24,745 bases of DNA from Prevotella sp. (GTDB lineage: Bacteria > Bacteroidota > Bacteroidia > Bacteroidales > Bacteroidaceae). The notes beneath the pieces are model-generated. The model was not told the origin of the DNA. It searched no databases and saw only the letters and a list, made by a program, of their open reading frames with translations. Position numbers and translations under genes: made by a program. Positions 6,108 through 14,256 of the stretch are shown here, in pieces. The stretch spans positions 1 to 24,745 of the forward strand of contig DLZV01000028.1 of assembly GCA_003447235.1 (NCBI GenBank), written 5' to 3'. Within the stretch, counting starts at the first letter, position 1. Every line of letters begins with the position of its first letter.

Positions 6108-7406
6108 CTATTCGACCTTGAACTTGGCGAACATGCGCTCATTGAAGGTGAAACCGATATTGATGCGGAACGTGTTCTCCGTGAGCATCGAGGAAGCCTC
6201 GCGGCGCACCCACTGGGCGGAGATGTTGAGCATCGAGCGGTTGTTGTAGCTGTTGACGATGGGGATGCCCAGGCCCAGCGAGGCCGAGATCTCCTTGGGA
6301 CCGTCCTGGCCGTTGATGGTGAAGTAGGGCGTGGCGTAGCCGATACCCGCACGGTAGTGGAGGCGGCTGAGGAAACCACGGTGGCGCTCGCCGCGGCAGT
6401 AGTCGGCGCCGAGGACGACCTTGTGGCGGTCCTTGAGCAGTCCGCTCTGGAGCGCGTAGCCGCCCTGGTCGGAATACTGCGGGTAGTCGAGGCTGCCCCA
6501 TTTCTGCAACTGGTAGTCGGCGCCGACCATCAGTTGGCCGTTGTGGCTATAGACCGCTCCCACGCCAAAGGTATGGGGCAGGTCGAGGGCCTTGGAGATA
6601 CGGAAGTGGGTCGTGTCGGCCACGGCCAACTGGGAGTTGTTCTTGATGACGGAGAGCTCGGGGTCGGCGTTGAGACTGTGGCCCAGACTGTAGGTCAGAC
6701 CCAGCGTGACCTGGTCCTTGGCGCTGAGGGGCTGCGTGTATTGCAGTCCGAAGTCGAGCTTGTAGCTACGCACCTCGGCGGTGTAGGTGCGCTGCAGCGT
6801 GTTGACGTAGGCGTCGCTATACGTATTGGTCACGTACTTCGTGTAGCCACCCCAGAGATAGGAGGCGTTGACACCGACGGAGAGATTGCGCAGCGGCTCC
6901 GCACCCACGCCGAGATAGACCTGGTGGAGGCCCTTCGAACCGCTATACTTATTGTTGTAGGTGGCCGTGGGCGATTCGGGGGAGAGGCTGCCGTTGATGT
7001 GGGCGGAGTTGGAGTAGTCGTAGCCCACGTTGGTGTAGGGCAGCAGACCGAAGCTCACGCCCACATGGCGAAACAGGCGAAGGCCCGCCACCACATACTC
7101 CAGGTCAGCATTGCGCGCGCTGATGGAGCGGCCGCCCTCCTTGAACTGCGTCATCTGCAGGCTCACGCCCGCGTCGAAGATGAACGACAGCGAGTCGAGG
7201 GCCGAGTAGGAGGCCGGGTTGAGGGCGTTGACTTGGTTGTTGAGCCGGAGGCCATAGGCCAGTCCGTTCATGCCGCGGCTGAAACTGCCCGACTGTTCGG
7301 AGAGTTCGCCCAGGCCATACTGGCTGTAGGGGGAGTTGGTGCCGCTCTGCGCATGGAGTCCGAGGGAGGAGAGGAGCAGGAGCGATGCTGTTATCGTTTT
7401 CTTCAT
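6108..7406 (-). CDS. FadL-like outer-membrane beta-barrel protein
   Basis: The product has 432 residues. A signal peptide at residues 1-20 (MKKTITASLLLLSSLGLHAQ) is followed by SPYSQYGLGEL, typical of Bacteroidota barrels related to OMPP1/FadL or PorV. The rest is alternating amphipathic strands rich in Gly/Tyr/Ser (VGVSFGLLPYTNVGY, VTLGLTYSLGHSL, FRINIGFTF). The C-terminal end is FAKFKVE. The substrate is unknown; hydrophobic-compound transport or a structural role are both possible. It lies 45 bp (ATG at 6062) or 87 bp (ATG at 6020) upstream of lptC. From memory, related barrel genes accompany lptC in other Bacteroidales, which would favour an envelope role. Confidence 0.75.
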   Translation of the reverse strand: MKKTITASLLLLSSLGLHAQSGTNSPYSQYGLGELSEQSGSFSRGMNGLAYGLRLNNQVNALNPASYSALDSLSFIFDAGVSLQMTQFKEGGRSISARNADLEYVVAGLRLFRHVGVSFGLLPYTNVGYDYSNSAHINGSLSPESPTATYNNKYSGSKGLHQVYLGVGAEPLRNLSVGVNASYLWGGYTKYVTNTYSDAYVNTLQRTYTAEVRSYKLDFGLQYTQPLSAKDQVTLGLTYSLGHSLNADPELSVIKNNSQLAVADTTHFRISKALDLPHTFGVGAVYSHNGQLMVGADYQLQKWGSLDYPQYSDQGGYALQSGLLKDRHKVVLGADYCRGERHRGFLSRLHYRAGIGYATPYFTINGQDGPKEISASLGLGIPIVNSYNNRSMLNISAQWVRREASSMLTENTFRINIGFTFNERMFAKFKVE

Positions 7407-7521
7407 TGATTATCTACTGGGTTGGGGTCTGGGCAGGGCCTTGCCGGCACCAGGACCGTGATTAGCGATAGCGAGACCGTCGCTGGCGGCCTCCGGGGCG
7501 GAGGAAAGTCCGCCCAGGGGG
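7407..7521. other. panD-barrel intergenic hairpin
   Basis: GGGCGGA and TCCGCCC (about 7495-7515) form a 7-bp stem with a 6-nt loop, and further GC-rich pairing lies near 7430-7460. There is no U-tract, so it could be a weak attenuator or an mRNA processing structure rather than a full terminator. Confidence 0.4.
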
Positions 7522-7863
7522 TCAGAGGCGGTTGTTCTCGGGGAAGACCACAGAGGGCTTGAAGGTCTTGGCCTCCTCGAAGTCCATCAGGGCGTAGCTT
7601 ACGATGATGATGGTGTCGCCGACGACCACCCTGCGCGCTGCCGCACCATTGAGGCAGATGCAGCCGCTGCCACGCTCGCCTTTGATGACGTAGGTCTCGA
7701 AGCGCTCTCCATTGTCGTTATCCATGATCTGCACTTTCTCACCGGCGATGAGATTGGCCGCGTCCATCAAGTCCTCGTCGATGGTGATGCTGCCGATGTA
7801 GTTGAGGTTGGCCTGGGTCACCTTGACGCGGTGCAGTTTGCTTTTCAATACTTCTATATACAT
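7522..7863 (-). CDS. panD: Aspartate 1-decarboxylase precursor
   Basis: The enzyme makes beta-alanine from L-aspartate for pantothenate synthesis. The 113-residue product matches the family length. The self-processing site is intact as Gly24-Ser25 in NYIGSITID, which gives the pyruvoyl group on the alpha chain. Also visible are the N-terminal MYIEVLKSKLHRVKVTQANL block, ERFETYVIKGERGSG (contains the substrate-binding Arg region), NGAAARRVVVGD and IIIVSYA. It lies 24 bp downstream of panC and is presumably co-transcribed, so the beta-alanine supplier and consumer enzymes are coupled. Confidence 0.97.
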   Translation of the reverse strand: MYIEVLKSKLHRVKVTQANLNYIGSITIDEDLMDAANLIAGEKVQIMDNDNGERFETYVIKGERGSGCICLNGAAARRVVVGDTIIIVSYALMDFEEAKTFKPSVVFPENNRL

Positions 7864-7887
7864 ATAAAAAAGAAAGTGTAGCGTGTG

Positions 7888-8739
7888 TTATTCCTTATAC
7901 TTGATGTGATCGATCAGACGGATCGGGGTCTTGCCGCAATAGACGGTGATGCAGCCCACCACATAGTCGCTGTCCTGCCAGTCCTGGACGCCGAGGAGCG
8001 TGTTGCCGTCCACTATCTGGAAGTACTCCACCTCCAGGCCGTCGATGGCGTTGATCGTGCTGACCACGTGGTCGTGGGTCTCGGCGACGGTGTGGGTCTT
8101 GGCGTAATCGATGCTCTCCATCAGCGCACGGGCGATATGGGGGGCGATGGCGCGCTCCTCGGGGGTGAGGAGCTTGTTGCGGCTGCTCAAGGCCACGCCG
8201 TCGGCCTCGCGCACCACGGGGCAGGGGACAATCTCCACGTGGCTGCCGATGTAGGCGACCAGGCGGCGGATGACGGCGATCTGCTGCCAGTCCTTCTCGC
8301 CAAAGTAGGCGCGGGTGGGCTGGACGATGTAGAACAGGCGGCTCACCACCTGGCAGACGCCATTGAAATGGCCAGGACGATGGGCGCCCTCCATGACCGT
8401 CGTCTGGGGCGGAAACTCAAAGTGGCGGGTATCGGGAGTGGGGTAGATGTCGCTCACGGTAGGCGCGAAGACGAAGTCGGCGCCACAAGCCTCGCAAAGG
8501 GCGCAGTCGGCCTTCAATGTGCGGGGATAGCGTTCGAGGTCGGCGGGGTCGTTGAACTGTGTGGGGTTGAGGAATACGGAGACCACCGTCACGTCGTTTT
8601 CCTTGGCGCTACGCTTGATGAGCGAGGCGTGGCCCTCGTGGAGGGCACCCATCGTGGGGACGAATCCCACCGACTGTCCTTGCTTGCGCGCAGCGAAGAG
8701 CGCGTTCTGCAAGTCTGCGTTTTTTTCAAATACTTTCAT
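7888..8739 (-). CDS. panC: Pantothenate synthetase
   Basis: PanC joins pantoate and beta-alanine using ATP, with a pantoyl-adenylate intermediate. I chose the start at MKVFEKNADLQ (ATG 8737-8739), giving 283 residues; the longer frame from 8775 would run through the -7 promoter box. Visible motifs are VGFVPTMGALHEGHASLI (HIGH-type nucleotide site), VVSVFLNPTQFN, HRPGHFNGVCQVV, RAYFGEKDWQQ and READGVALSSRNKLLT (KMSKS-like). It is the first gene of the minus-strand run panC-panD-barrel-lptC-corC and has a good Bacteroidota promoter. Confidence 0.97.
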   Translation of the reverse strand: MKVFEKNADLQNALFAARKQGQSVGFVPTMGALHEGHASLIKRSAKENDVTVVSVFLNPTQFNDPADLERYPRTLKADCALCEACGADFVFAPTVSDIYPTPDTRHFEFPPQTTVMEGAHRPGHFNGVCQVVSRLFYIVQPTRAYFGEKDWQQIAVIRRLVAYIGSHVEIVPCPVVREADGVALSSRNKLLTPEERAIAPHIARALMESIDYAKTHTVAETHDHVVSTINAIDGLEVEYFQIVDGNTLLGVQDWQDSDYVVGCITVYCGKTPIRLIDHIKYKE

Positions 8740-8761
8740 TATCTGCAAAATATTTCGGGTG

Positions 8762-8793
8762 CAAAGTAACAACATTTTTACGAAATAGGCAAA
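8762..8793 (-). promoter_or_regulatory. Promoter of panC operon
   Basis: The minus strand shows TTTG (8790-8793), a 20-bp spacer, then TTACTTTG (8762-8769). This matches the Bacteroidota -33/-7 arrangement with one mismatch in the -7 box. It lies 22 bp upstream of the chosen ATG. Confidence 0.72.
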
Positions 8794-8876
8794 AAGTAAT
8801 CTGAAAAATATAATAAAATGCCGATGCCATTAGACAAAATATCTGAAAAGCCGCTACGAATTCGGGAATAAAATCG

Positions 8877-8884
8877 TAACTTTG
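8877..8884 (+). promoter_or_regulatory. -7 box for the GT5-like gene
   Basis: TAACTTTG (then CA) is an exact TAnnTTTG match, 63 bp upstream of the ATG at 8948. No clear -33 TTTG is visible. It is divergent from the panC promoter, about 85 bp away. Confidence 0.65.
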
Positions 8885-8947
8885 CACCTGGGAAATCGTG
8901 TTTATCGCGACTTTTGTCAAGAAATAATCACGATAAAACAAGTTAGA

Positions 8948-9763
8948 ATGGCAAAGAAAGTATTGTTTATCAACCAGGAAATCACCCCTTACGTCACCCA
9001 ATCGCAGATGGCAGAGATGGGAGGTTTGATGTCGGCCAAAATGCAAGAAGCCGGATTCGAGATAAGAACCTTCATGCCGAAGTGGAGCACGATCAACGAA
9101 AGGCGTGGCCAGTTGCATGAGGTGATCCGACTCTCGGGTATGAATCTGATCATCGACGACACGGATCACCCGCTCATCATCAAGGTGGCTTCCATACCGC
9201 AGTCGCGCATCCAGGTCTATTTTATTGATAATGAGGATTACTACCAGAATCGTCCGGCCATGACCAAGGACGAGCTGGGCAACGACTATCCCGACAATGG
9301 CGAGCGGGCCATCTTCTTCGCGCGCGGCGTGCTGGAGACGGTCAAAAAGCTCCGCTGGGCGCCGGATATCATCCACTGCCAAGGCTGGATGAGCTCGGTG
9401 ATACCGTTCTATGTGAAGACGGCCTACCACGACGAACCGCAGTTTATCAACGCCAAGGTGGTGACGTCGCTCTTTGGCGAACAGCCCGCGGGCGACCTGG
9501 GGGAGAAGTTCAGACGCTCCCTGCCGTTCAGGGAGGCCAAGGCCGAACCGATCGAGAAGTATGGCGACACGTTCGACGCCGTGGAACTGGGCAAACTGGC
9601 CATCGACTATAGCGATGGTGTCGTACAGGTGGACGACCAGGTCAACGCCGAACTCGTCCGTTATGCACAGAGCGAGAACAAGCCGCTGATCGTCCATCCG
9701 CAGGCAGAGGCAGAGGTCAAGGGACTCTATGCTGACTTCTATGGCAAATTGTTGGGGGAATAG
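8948..9763 (+). CDS. Half-length GT5 (glycogen/starch synthase-like) protein
   Basis: The product has 271 residues, starting at MAKKVLFINQEITPYV (ATG 8948); the longer frame from 8882 begins inside the promoter. It matches only the N-terminal Rossmann-like domain of GT5 glycogen/starch synthases: QEITPYVTQSQMAEMGGLMSAKM, then FIDNEDYYQNRP, RAIFFARGVLETVKKLRWAPDIIHCQGW and IPFYVKT. Full GT5 enzymes have about 480 residues, so the C-terminal ADP-glucose-binding half is absent. The KTGGL-type motif reads EMGGL, so the family's substrate-binding Lys is missing. Catalysis is therefore unlikely; a regulatory, scaffold or sugar-sensing role is an inference. The stop is clean and I see no C-terminal remnant downstream. 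A DUF4270 lipoprotein gene follows after 109 bp. Confidence 0.85.
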   Translation: MAKKVLFINQEITPYVTQSQMAEMGGLMSAKMQEAGFEIRTFMPKWSTINERRGQLHEVIRLSGMNLIIDDTDHPLIIKVASIPQSRIQVYFIDNEDYYQNRPAMTKDELGNDYPDNGERAIFFARGVLETVKKLRWAPDIIHCQGWMSSVIPFYVKTAYHDEPQFINAKVVTSLFGEQPAGDLGEKFRRSLPFREAKAEPIEKYGDTFDAVELGKLAIDYSDGVVQVDDQVNAELVRYAQSENKPLIVHPQAEAEVKGLYADFYGKLLGE

Positions 9764-9872
9764 GCGGAGACTGCGTCTCTGACGTACCCTCGGGCGGGGG
9801 GACCGTGCGCCTTGTCGATAAGGAATGGGCGTGGCCTCCTGTTGTAATAGATTTTATGACCATTACAAGCAA

Positions 9873-11321
9873 ATGATAAAATTCCATCAGTTGGTCTGGG
9901 GCCTCGCCCTGGCTGCCACGGCGCTCTCGCTGGCCGCCTGCGACGACACGACCGACAACATCGGCGGTTCGCTGATAGACAATCCCGACAAGTTGACAGT
10001 CAAGGCTGACACCTTCCAGCTCAGCACGCGCACCATCATGGCCGACTCGGTCATCGCACGCAACATCACGGGCTATCTCGGCCGCGTGAAGGATCCGGAG
10101 ACGGGCAACTACGTGACGGGCGACTTCATGGCGCAGCTGCATCCGCTGAGCAACTATCAGATCGCGGCTGCCGACAGCATCCTCAGCCGCAACGACCAGG
10201 GGGAGATCATCGCCGACTCGTGCGAGATCCTGCTGGTCTATAACGACTTCTATGGCGACTCGCTGGCACAGATGAAACTCTCGGCCTACGAGATGGGGCG
10301 GCCGCTGGAGGAGGGATCGGTGATCTACTCCAACTTCAATCCGGCGCTCCACGGCTACCTGCGCCAAGGGGGCATCAAGCAGGAGCGCACCTATACGCTG
10401 GCGGACCAGACGCGCGGCGCCAAGTACACCAACAAGGCGATCGCCATCCGACTGGACGACGCCTATACGGACAAGGATGGCGTCAGCTATAACAACTATG
10501 GCACGTACCTGATGCGGAAGTACTATGCCTCGCCCGAGGCGTTCCGCAACAGCTACCGCTTCCTCCACGAGATCAGCCCGGGCTTCTTCTTCAAGGTGAC
10601 CAACGGCATCGGTTCGATGGCGTATGTGACCAACGCCCAGCTCAATATCTACTTCCGGTCGCAAATCAACGGCAAGGACTCCGTCACCTCGACCTCATTG
10701 GCCAGTACGGAGGAGGTGCTGCAGACGACTACGTTCAGCAACGACAACAACCTGCTGGCAAGTCTCGCGGCACAGACGGGATGCAGTTATCTGAAAAGCC
10801 CGGCGGGCCTCTTCACCGAGGTCACGCTGCCGGTGGATGAGATCATGAGGGGACACGAGAACGACACGCTCAACACGGCGAAGGTGACCTTCCCGCGCAT
10901 CAACAACACAATCAGTTCCGACTTCCTCCTCAGTGCGCCGACGACGGTGCTGATCCTTCCGCTCGACGAGCTCCATACGTTCTTCGCCGAGAACCGCATT
11001 CCCGACTACAAGACGAGTTTCACCGCAGCCTATAGCGCGACGGTGAACGGCTATACGTTCAACAACATCTCGGGCTTGGTCAACTATATGATCAAGAAGC
11101 GCCGGGCCGGACAGGTCGATGCCAACTGGAACAAGGCGGTGCTCGTGCCGATCAGTCTGGCGACAACGACCATCACGGGTAGCTCTGGCACGAAGATAAC
11201 ACGCGTGACAAAGTGCTCCCACGACATGTCGCTCTCCAGCACACGACTCGTGGGTGGCCCCAACAACGCCAACCAGCCCATCCTCCTCTCTGTCATACAT
11301 AGTACTTTCAATGGCAGATAA
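9873..11321 (+). CDS. DUF4270 family lipoprotein
   Basis: The product has 482 residues from the ATG at 9873. That start gives a compact lipoprotein signal, MIKFHQLVWGLALAATALSLAAC, with Cys23. An upstream in-frame start at 9825 would add 16 residues. After the lipobox come DDTTDNIGGSLI and a long strand-rich region with repeated sandwich-like patterns (DFMAQLHPLSNYQIAAADSI, CEILLVYNDFYGDSLAQMKLSAYEM, ISPGFFFKVTNGIGSMAYV, LNIYFRS). The C-terminus carries KITRVTKCSHDMSLSSTRLVGG. This matches the Bacteroidota DUF4270 family, of unknown function, as a surface or periplasmic outer-membrane lipoprotein. The gene likely forms a unit with the GT5-like gene upstream and overlaps the next small gene by 11 bp. 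Confidence 0.85.
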   Translation: MIKFHQLVWGLALAATALSLAACDDTTDNIGGSLIDNPDKLTVKADTFQLSTRTIMADSVIARNITGYLGRVKDPETGNYVTGDFMAQLHPLSNYQIAAADSILSRNDQGEIIADSCEILLVYNDFYGDSLAQMKLSAYEMGRPLEEGSVIYSNFNPALHGYLRQGGIKQERTYTLADQTRGAKYTNKAIAIRLDDAYTDKDGVSYNNYGTYLMRKYYASPEAFRNSYRFLHEISPGFFFKVTNGIGSMAYVTNAQLNIYFRSQINGKDSVTSTSLASTEEVLQTTTFSNDNNLLASLAAQTGCSYLKSPAGLFTEVTLPVDEIMRGHENDTLNTAKVTFPRINNTISSDFLLSAPTTVLILPLDELHTFFAENRIPDYKTSFTAAYSATVNGYTFNNISGLVNYMIKKRRAGQVDANWNKAVLVPISLATTTITGSSGTKITRVTKCSHDMSLSSTRLVGGPNNANQPILLSVIHSTFNGR

Positions 11322-11460
11322 CTTCTTGGAGCGCCACCGTGCCGACTACGAGCAGCGTAAGGCACGGTGGCTGAAAAAGAAAAGCCGCTGCCAAATCAAG
11401 GTCAAAAGACCCGGTACTGACGCACATGCTGACAAAAACCTGAGTGAAGGTCAAACTTAG
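11311..11460 (+). CDS. Small basic conserved-looking peptide
   Basis: The 49-residue product starts at MADNFLERHRADYEQRKARWLKKK. The ATG lies inside the last codons of the DUF4270 gene (11-bp overlap in another frame), consistent with translational coupling. The N-terminal half is a highly charged amphipathic helix; the C-terminal half is basic and looks unstructured. I recall similar MADNFLE/MADNYLE peptides in Bacteroidales but no known function. The clpC promoter begins within a few bases of its stop codon. It could still be a chance frame. Confidence 0.5.
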   Translation: MADNFLERHRADYEQRKARWLKKKSRCQIKVKRPGTDAHADKNLSEGQT

Positions 11461-11465
11461 AAGGG

Positions 11466-11494
11466 TTTGGCATGTCTTTTGCTCTATACTTTTG
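11466..11494 (+). promoter_or_regulatory. Promoter of clpC
   Basis: TTTG (11466-11469) and TACTTTTG (11487-11494, exact TAnnTTTG) are separated by 17 bp, slightly shorter than the usual 19-21. The 5' UTR would be about 60 nt. Confidence 0.6.
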
Positions 11495-11496
11495 CA

Positions 11497-11521
11497 ATTG
11501 AACAAGTTGTATTGAACAAGT
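11497..11521 (+). repeat. 11-bp direct repeat in the clpC leader
   Basis: ATTGAACAAGT occurs at 11497-11507 and again at 11511-11521, a 14-bp period just downstream of the -7 box. The position would suit an operator or an mRNA-level element, but no regulator is identified. Confidence 0.6.
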
Positions 11522-11560
11522 AAAGAAATTGTATTCTAAAAGAAAATCACGAAAGTCAAG

Positions 11561-14134
11561 ATGATAAGTCAATTCTCTAAAGAACTCTCGGAGGTGCTCG
11601 CCTTCAGCCGCGAGGAAGCCGACAGACTGTCCTGTCCCTCGGTGGCTCCGGAGCATCTGTTGCTGGCTGTTTTCAGGCTCTCTGATCCGAAGATACAAAG
11701 GGTCATCTCGACGCTCAGCCTCGACGTGCCCACGGTCAAGAAGGAGCTGGAGCAGTATGCCTCTTCGAACAAGGAGGAGAGCAAGCGGATCTACGAGGAG
11801 ATCAACGTCACGGACCGTGCTGCCAACGTGCTGCACCTCGCAGTACTGGAGGCGCGCATCCAGCATCGCAAGATCGTCGATGTGGAGGACTTGATCCTGG
11901 CCATTCTCCACGACCAGACAGACACGGGCGCGAAGATGACGCTGCAGGCTCACCACCTCGACTACATTGAGGCCAACGCGCTGCTGCGCCAGTTGGCCAA
12001 CGACGTGCAGGGAGGGCTCGACTTGTCCGACGATGACGACGACGATATGCTCTTCAACGACGACGACGAGGAGGATCGCGAGGAGGCGCGCAGCCAGGGT
12101 GATGGAGCGCAGCAGACGCGCACCAAGGAGACCAAGAGTGCGACGCCGGCCCTCGACAACTTCGGTACGGATCTCACGGCAGCAGCCCAGGAGGGGAAAC
12201 TTGACCCCGTGGTGGGCCGCGAGCGCGAGATCATCCGCGTCAGCGAGATCCTGGGACGCCGCAAGAAGAACAATCCTGTGCTCATCGGCGAACCCGGTGT
12301 GGGCAAGAGTGCCATCGTCGAAGGACTGGCGCAGATGATCGTCCAGCACCGCACGTCGCCCACGCTTTTCAACAAGCGGATCGTGTCGCTCGACATGACG
12401 AGTATCGTGGCGGGAACGAAATACAGAGGTCAGTTTGAGGAGCGTATCCGCACGATCCTCAAGGAGATAGAGCGCCACCCGGAGGTGATCGTCTTCATCG
12501 ACGAGATCCACACCATCATCGGGGCGGGATCGGCGGCGGGCACGATGGATGCTGCCAATATCCTCAAGCCGGCCTTGGCGCGGGGCATGATGCAATGTAT
12601 CGGTGCCACGACGCTCGACGAATATCGCAAGTCGATCGAGAAGGACGGTGCCCTGGAGCGTAGATTCCAGAAGGTGATCGTCGAACCGACCACGACGGAG
12701 GAGACGCTGCAGATCCTGAAGAATATCAAGGACCGCTACGAGCACCATCATCAGGTGACGTATTCTGACGAGGTGCTCCAGTTGATCGTGAAACTCACGG
12801 ACCGCTACGTCTCGGACCGCTTCTTCCCCGACAAGGCCATCGACGTGCTCGACGAGGTGGGATCGCATATCCACCTGCAGCATGCGGAGGTGCCGAAGGA
12901 GATCGTGGACCTGCAAAATGAGATCGAGGAGATCAAGCAGAAGAAGCAGAATGCGGTCAAGAACCAAAACTTTGAGATGGCGGCGGGCTTCCGCGACCAG
13001 CAGGTGGAGCGCGAGAAGCGGCTCGAAGAGGCCCAGCACCGCTGGGAGGAAGGCGAGGTCGGCGAGCAGGTGGCCATCACGGAGGACCAGGTGGCCGATG
13101 TGGTGTCGATGATGACGGGTGTGCCCGTGCAGCGCATGCAGCAGTCGGAGGGTCTTCGTCTGCGCAATATGGCGACGGAACTGAAGCAGGTGGTGGTGGC
13201 TCAGGACAAGGCCATCGAGAAAATGGTGAAGGCCATCCAGCGCAACCGCGTGGGACTGAAGGAGCAGAACCATCCCATCGGCGCATTCATGTTCCTGGGT
13301 CCGACGGGTGTGGGCAAGACCTACCTGGCCAAGAAACTGGCGGAGTATATGTTTGGTTCGGCCGATGCGCTGATCCGCGTCGATATGAGTGAATATACGG
13401 AGAGCTTCAACACGTCGCGCCTGGTGGGTGCGCCTCCGGGATACGTCGGCTACGACGAGGGAGGCCAGCTCACGGAGCGGGTGCGCCGCCATCCTTACTC
13501 CATCGTCTTGCTCGACGAGATCGAGAAGGCGCATGGCAATGTCTTCAACCTCCTCTTGCAGGTGCTCGACGAGGGACGACTCACGGACGGCAACGGACGA
13601 CTGATCGACTTCCGCAATACGGTCATTATCATGACGTCGAACGCGGGTACGCGCCAGCTCAAGGAGTTTGGCCGTGGCATCGGATTCACGGCGGGTGGTG
13701 CCGAGGGCTTCGCGCGCAACGAGAAGGACAAGGAGTATGCTCGGTCCATCATACAGAAGAGTCTGAGCAAGCAGTTCTCGCCGGAGTTCCTCAACCGTTT
13801 GGACGAGATCATCACCTTCGACCAGCTGGACCTCAACGCCATCAAGCAGATTGTCGAAATCGAACTCAAGGGCTTGTACAAGCGGGTCGGCGAACTGGGC
13901 TACGCGCTCCAGCTCTCTGACGCTGCCAAGGAGTTTGTGGCCAAGAAGGGCTACGACGTCCAGTTTGGTGCGCGTCCGCTGAAGCGCGCCATCCAAAACT
14001 ACGTCGAGGATGGACTCAGCGAGCGCATCCTGAGTGGCGAAATGAAGGAGGGCGACTCCATCCTGGTCAACCTGACGGAGGACGGTTCCAACCTCTCATT
14101 TGACACGCAGGTGCCCGACCACGAGTTGTTCTGA
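11561..14134 (+). CDS. clpC: ClpC-type AAA+ unfoldase of the Clp protease
   Basis: This ATP-driven unfoldase feeds proteins to ClpP. The 857-residue product has a Clp N domain (about 1-145), an unusual Asp/Glu-rich linker (about 152-178), AAA domain D1 with Walker A GEPGVGKS at 243-250 and Walker B VIVFIDEIH near 308-316, a short middle region with a UVR-type segment (about 447-490, NQNFEMAAGFRDQQ), and D2 with Walker A GPTGVGKT near 579. The short middle domain with UVR marks ClpC/MecA type rather than ClpB. The ClpP-docking tripeptide IGF is present at 707-709 (RGIGFTAGG), so it should partner ClpP. It has its own promoter and a strong terminator, and lies downstream of the DUF4270 locus. 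Confidence 0.95.
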   Translation: MISQFSKELSEVLAFSREEADRLSCPSVAPEHLLLAVFRLSDPKIQRVISTLSLDVPTVKKELEQYASSNKEESKRIYEEINVTDRAANVLHLAVLEARIQHRKIVDVEDLILAILHDQTDTGAKMTLQAHHLDYIEANALLRQLANDVQGGLDLSDDDDDDMLFNDDDEEDREEARSQGDGAQQTRTKETKSATPALDNFGTDLTAAAQEGKLDPVVGREREIIRVSEILGRRKKNNPVLIGEPGVGKSAIVEGLAQMIVQHRTSPTLFNKRIVSLDMTSIVAGTKYRGQFEERIRTILKEIERHPEVIVFIDEIHTIIGAGSAAGTMDAANILKPALARGMMQCIGATTLDEYRKSIEKDGALERRFQKVIVEPTTTEETLQILKNIKDRYEHHHQVTYSDEVLQLIVKLTDRYVSDRFFPDKAIDVLDEVGSHIHLQHAEVPKEIVDLQNEIEEIKQKKQNAVKNQNFEMAAGFRDQQVEREKRLEEAQHRWEEGEVGEQVAITEDQVADVVSMMTGVPVQRMQQSEGLRLRNMATELKQVVVAQDKAIEKMVKAIQRNRVGLKEQNHPIGAFMFLGPTGVGKTYLAKKLAEYMFGSADALIRVDMSEYTESFNTSRLVGAPPGYVGYDEGGQLTERVRRHPYSIVLLDEIEKAHGNVFNLLLQVLDEGRLTDGNGRLIDFRNTVIIMTSNAGTRQLKEFGRGIGFTAGGAEGFARNEKDKEYARSIIQKSLSKQFSPEFLNRLDEIITFDQLDLNAIKQIVEIELKGLYKRVGELGYALQLSDAAKEFVAKKGYDVQFGARPLKRAIQNYVEDGLSERILSGEMKEGDSILVNLTEDGSNLSFDTQVPDHELF

Positions 14135-14187
14135 CGCGCGAGCACGCCAAGCAAGAAAGACTAAGTCTGCAAGGGCAGACAGAAATT

Positions 14188-14227
14188 ATAAGGGGGAAGA
14201 AAGCCATCAAACTTTCTTCCCCCTTAT
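14188..14227. terminator. Bidirectional terminator between clpC and prolyl oligopeptidase
   Basis: ATAAGGGGGAAGAAAG (14188-14203) pairs perfectly with CTTTCTTCCCCCTTAT (14212-14227) around an 8-nt loop, a 16-bp stem. On the minus strand it is followed by TTATAATTTCT, so termination of the oligopeptidase gene is favoured. It also sits 53 bp past the clpC stop. A smaller hairpin, GTCTGC/GCAGAC, precedes it at 14165-14180. Confidence 0.92.
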
Positions 14228-14256
14228 CGTATTTGGGTCAAATCAAAATCGGAAAC

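Noticed and set aside
7480..7521. RNase P RNA-like string GGAGGAAAGTCCG
   Set aside because: The match is limited to about 13 bases, which also form half of a simple hairpin. The 115-bp gap is far too short for RNase P RNA and no other conserved region is present.
7407..7521. Riboswitch or full terminator between panD and the barrel gene
   Set aside because: There is a stable hairpin but no U-tract and no recognisable aptamer core, so I list it only as a structured intergenic region.
8726..9697. Minus-strand frame over the GT5-like gene
   Set aside because: It spans the panC/GT5 divergent promoter region and is antisense to a coherent protein.
11402..13996. 864-codon minus-strand frame opposite clpC
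   Set aside because: The His/Arg/Leu-rich translation is typical of antisense of a codon-biased gene; clpC on plus has all catalytic motifs.
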